Positions 61,339 to 64,000 of a stretch of DNA of 64,000 nt are shown here, piece by piece; within the stretch, counting starts at the first letter, position 1; each line of letters begins with the position of its first letter. The position numbers were made by a program, and so were the translations under genes. Below the pieces are notes generated by a model, which saw only the letters and a program-made list of their open reading frames with translations, searched no databases and was not told the DNA's origin. Source of the stretch: Parasponia andersonii (taxonomy: Eukaryota; Streptophyta; Magnoliopsida; Rosales; Cannabaceae); contig JXTB01000061.1 of the NCBI GenBank assembly GCA_002914805.1, forward strand, positions 654,227 through 718,226, in the 5' to 3' direction.

Positions 61339-61705
61339 TATATGTACTAGATTTTAATTATGTTTATTATATGTACTTTATTAGGGTTATATCTAGGTTT
61401 GTCTATTTTGAATTGATTTGAAATCGTTTTTAAACAGGTTTAATATTGTGATGTTGTATAAATTACCCTGGAGAAGGAAAAAAAAAAAATTCCTAGAAAA
61501 GACTTTTAACGACAGCTCCACAAGAACCATCATTAAAGATCTTCTCACCAATAACAGTGGTTCTAGCGAAACTACCATTGTTGGTCAAGTTTCAACAGTA
61601 ATCACTATTAAAGATGTCACTTTCGATTACAACTGCTTACAACTGCATTAACAATGATTTTAAATGCCGTTAACATCTTTTTAAATTTACTATAATGTTG
61701 TAGTG
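61339..61705 (-). mobile_element. CACTA-like transposon end, right copy
   Basis: Mirror image of 48838-49193, ending ATAATGTTGTAGTG at 61705. The pair superficially looks like the two ends of one 12.9 kb CACTA element. However, the match continues without a break into the outer flanks, so these are duplicated copies of one end. Confidence 0.6.
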
Positions 61706-62610
61706 TAATGAGCAAGATTTGGTAGAGTTGCCCCAAGAATAATGTTTATTTGATGTTAAATGTCTCTCATATGAGGTAATGTAGCTGGTAGATCAGTGGG
61801 CACCTTAGATGAAAACTCACTGAGTAATTGCGCTACACTTGGTGACACTATTCTATTGTTAGGTTGGCTCTCTTTTAGTATGATAATGAAGATAGTTTGG
61901 GAATCCTTGGCATAATGTTGGAACTCGGGATCACTCACTATGAATAATTGGTTGTCTCACCCTTGTAGTGTACTAGCTACTCTAAACTCATTATTAGTAG
62001 CTTAATAGTCCGAATGTCGCAAGGAATTTGTACATGTTTTCTTAGCCATGATGGATTGCATGAACATCATATTGACGTGGTCGTCCAAGTAGTAAGTGAC
62101 ACATATCTATTTTGAGAACATCATACATGGGTTCATCCTTATAGCTCTTCCCAATAGAGAAACTAACGGGGCAGTATTCAGTAACATGTATTTCAAACCC
62201 TTTCTTTATCCACCCGACCTTATATGGTTATGGATATTTCTTAGTAGTAAATATCAGAGCACAAATTAAGGCCTTAGAAATGACATTTTCGCTACTACTG
62301 CTATCAACAATGACCTCACATACTTTGCCTACAATGGTACAACGAGTTCAAAACAACTTTTGTTTTTGGTTTTAGGTGTTTTGGTGTGGTGATAACATTG
62401 GCTTCTGAATACTGCATGTAATGGGCTCACAAGTGTTACATTCAACCAACTCTACCTCAGGAAGATCAGGGGTAAACTGTTCAGGGGTATCTTTATCAGG
62501 TGCTTCTTCAACTATGTTGACAAACCACCTCAAGGGATAATCACTTGACGTGTGCCCCTACTGATTACACTTGTAACAACAAATTGGTGGAGGCCTTGTA
62601 TACGAGTAAT
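61706..62610 (-). pseudogene. chromovirus gag end, protease and pre-RT piece, right copy (fossil)
   Basis: Mirror of 47930-48837. It reads FQHYAKDSQTIFIIILKESQ, PSVAQLLSEFSSKVP and the zinc-knuckle region CYKCNQ near 62565. It is broken. It is not followed by RT on either side, because the CACTA-like end interrupts it. Confidence 0.75.
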
Positions 62611-62765
62611 GGGGGAACTTTTGTGAGTTTTTTTTAATACAAATTCTATTGTAATCTTTATTTTCATAAACTATAATCGATATTGTGTTGATATATCATA
62701 TTTGGATGCATATCTAAAAAGCAAAGAAAAAAATAGAGAGATTTTTTATGCAGCACATATTCCAT

Positions 62766-63212
62766 ATGTTCGGGATCAAACGTTGTGCTCTGATTAATTA
62801 ATAGGACATGTGATTAATTAAAAAAAAAAGAAACGAATAAATGGGATTATAGTTAAGCTACAAAGAGTGTACAGGTATAAGACTTGTCACAATACTGTCT
62901 ACGTGTCGAAGTCCTAAAAGCCAGTCGATATAGAAAATGACACTTCGCACAGCGTCTTTGCCACGTTAGCGATTGCAGGGATAACGTGCTTACAATATAA
63001 TAATAATAATGGTATAATAATAATGTATCACAACGCTGACACTACGTATCAAAATCCTGATAGGCAGTTGTAATAAAGAACAATCCTTCCCTCGGTGTCC
63101 CTATACGTAGGCAGTTGTAGGGATAACTAGCTTACGAATTGACAATAATATAATGATGTGGTAATAATAAAAGAATCTAGGTGACAGAAACAAATAAATT
63201 GATGATTAGTTG

Positions 63213-63288
<76 letters not shown>

Positions 63289-63815
63289 CAATAATAATAA
63301 TAGTAACAAAAATAAGTGAGGGATAATAAGAGAATACAAAATCCCGAACTTGTGCCACAGGTCAAGCACAGAATTCGAGGACAGTAGTTTCGGGCCCACA
63401 AATCACTGAAGTGCAAGGGTTAGAGACTGCATGTAAAGAAACTTATTACACAAGTCAGCAGAAAAATAACATAAAAATAATAAGATAATAGAAAATGGTA
63501 TAAAAATAATTGATCGGTAAGAAAATAATTATTACGCCTAGGACGTGTGAATAAACTAGCATGGGCTCAGGAAATAGATATATGAAAATATCTAAGCCTA
63601 TACAAATAATTAGAAAAATATCAATACTAAAAAGACTTATTAATCATAATTTGCACATGCATGGACATGCAAAAATAGGTACGTATATATACATATATAT
63701 TTATAGATATAATAATAGGAATTATGTATATTTAGAGATGTGTGCACATGTAAATATAAAGACTTGGTGACCAAACTATATAAGATACATGCAAATAATA
63801 GTAAGATGAAGCTAA
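62766..63815 (-). repeat. third LTR of the element C family (partial)
   Basis: It starts TGTTCGGGATC, as the C LTRs start TGTTCAGG. It shares ordered segments with them: TTAATTAATAGGACATG, CGAACTTGTGCCACAGGTC, GAGACTGCATGTAAAGAAAC, then GGGCTCAGGAAATAGATAT and TCTAAGCCTAT. It is more diverged than the two C LTRs are from each other and fades near 63815. No interior sequence was seen. Confidence 0.7.
63213..63302. repeat. compound (CTA)n(ATA)n microsatellite
   Basis: About fifteen CTA units pass directly into ATA/AAT units, interrupted once by AACAACA. It lies inside the third C-family LTR and is absent from the two LTRs of element C. Confidence 0.9.
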
Positions 63816-63825
63816 TGGTAATTGT

Positions 63826-64000
63826 TGGCATTATTTTATAATTGCTACGCAAGTGCACGTGCCGAACAAGTACTATAGTAATGAGTTGAGTATCGTCTCC
63901 ATAAGGATTGATTAATAAAATTAGTTGGATAAAACTAATGTCAAATAAGCTGAATTAAGAAATTATAAGAATTGACAGATACAAAATAAAAAAATGTAAA
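63826..64000. other. repeat-like sequence running out of the window
   Basis: It begins near TTGTTGGCATTATTTTATAA and contains GCAAGTGCACGTGCC and GAGTTGAGTATCGTCTCC, phrases familiar from dispersed plant repeats. The element type cannot be named from this short piece. Confidence 0.35.

Larger units (their letters stand above)
58182..62618. repeat. right arm of the 14.7 kb inverted repeat
   Basis: Reverse complement of 47916-52307, with the same three components in mirrored order. Similarity ends near 62618, at a GGGGGAA motif next to poly-T, and near 47916 on the left. Confidence 0.88.

Noticed and set aside
47916-62618. The inverted repeat as a pure assembly mirror artefact
   Set aside because: The arms differ at about 7% of positions in a stretch compared by eye, mostly transitions, and have indels. 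A mirrored copy of one sequence or of two alleles would be closer. The N gap still leaves some doubt about the left arm.
63127-63399. Reverse-strand frame with long poly-Leu and poly-Val
   Set aside because: It is the translation of the (CTA)n(ATA)n microsatellite, not a protein.

Overview
The window is AT-rich nuclear DNA of a flowering plant, probably a eudicot. The evidence is a spliced plant-type gene of the O-fucosyltransferase/MSR family, several classes of LTR retrotransposon with plant-type features (tRNA-iMet primer sites, SIRE-type PPT/LTR border, Tat-type second RNase H, chromodomain integrase), a CACTA-type transposon end and abundant (TA)n tracts. No rRNA, tRNA, organellar, bacterial or CRISPR sequence was recognised. 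One gap of 509 Ns (49868-50376) and one single n (60105) show that this is a draft assembly.

Layout. 1-3760: 3' part of a Ty1/copia element with its 3' LTR. 4362-27332: exons of one host gene, an O-fucosyltransferase of the MANNAN SYNTHESIS-RELATED type, cut in an exon at 7358/7359 by about 19 kb of retrotransposon DNA. That insert holds two members of one Ty3/gypsy Tat-like family lying tail to tail: A (+, 7359-16065) and B (-, 16183-26574). Each carries gag-pol plus an extra gene on the opposite strand between pol and the 3' LTR. The last host exon follows at 27042-27332. 28581-29186: a probable solo LTR. 29287-39612: element C (-), a Ty3/gypsy element with 1.7-2.0 kb LTRs. 41308-42747: a solo LTR. 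42769-45100: the 3' end of a SIRE-like copia element (-). 45101 to about 47350: a copia LTR with primer site and leader, inserted into the SIRE-like element.

47916-62618 is a 14.7 kb inverted repeat and the most unusual object here. Two arms of about 4.4 kb mirror each other. From the outside inward each holds a gag/protease/pre-RT piece of one chromovirus, the end of a CACTA-like transposon, and a 3.1 kb LTR. Between the arms sits the gag-pol region of a chromodomain gypsy element, so its two LTRs point in opposite directions instead of the same one. In one stretch compared by eye the arms differ by about 7%, nearly all transitions, so this is not a simple assembly mirror of one sequence. 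From 62766 a third LTR of the element C family begins.

Apart from the broken host gene everything recognisable is mobile-element fossil. Nothing forms a working operon or a new multi-gene system. The points of biological interest are the host-gene disruption, the antisense genes carried by A and B, and the inverted-LTR palindrome, which could make hairpin RNA if transcribed.
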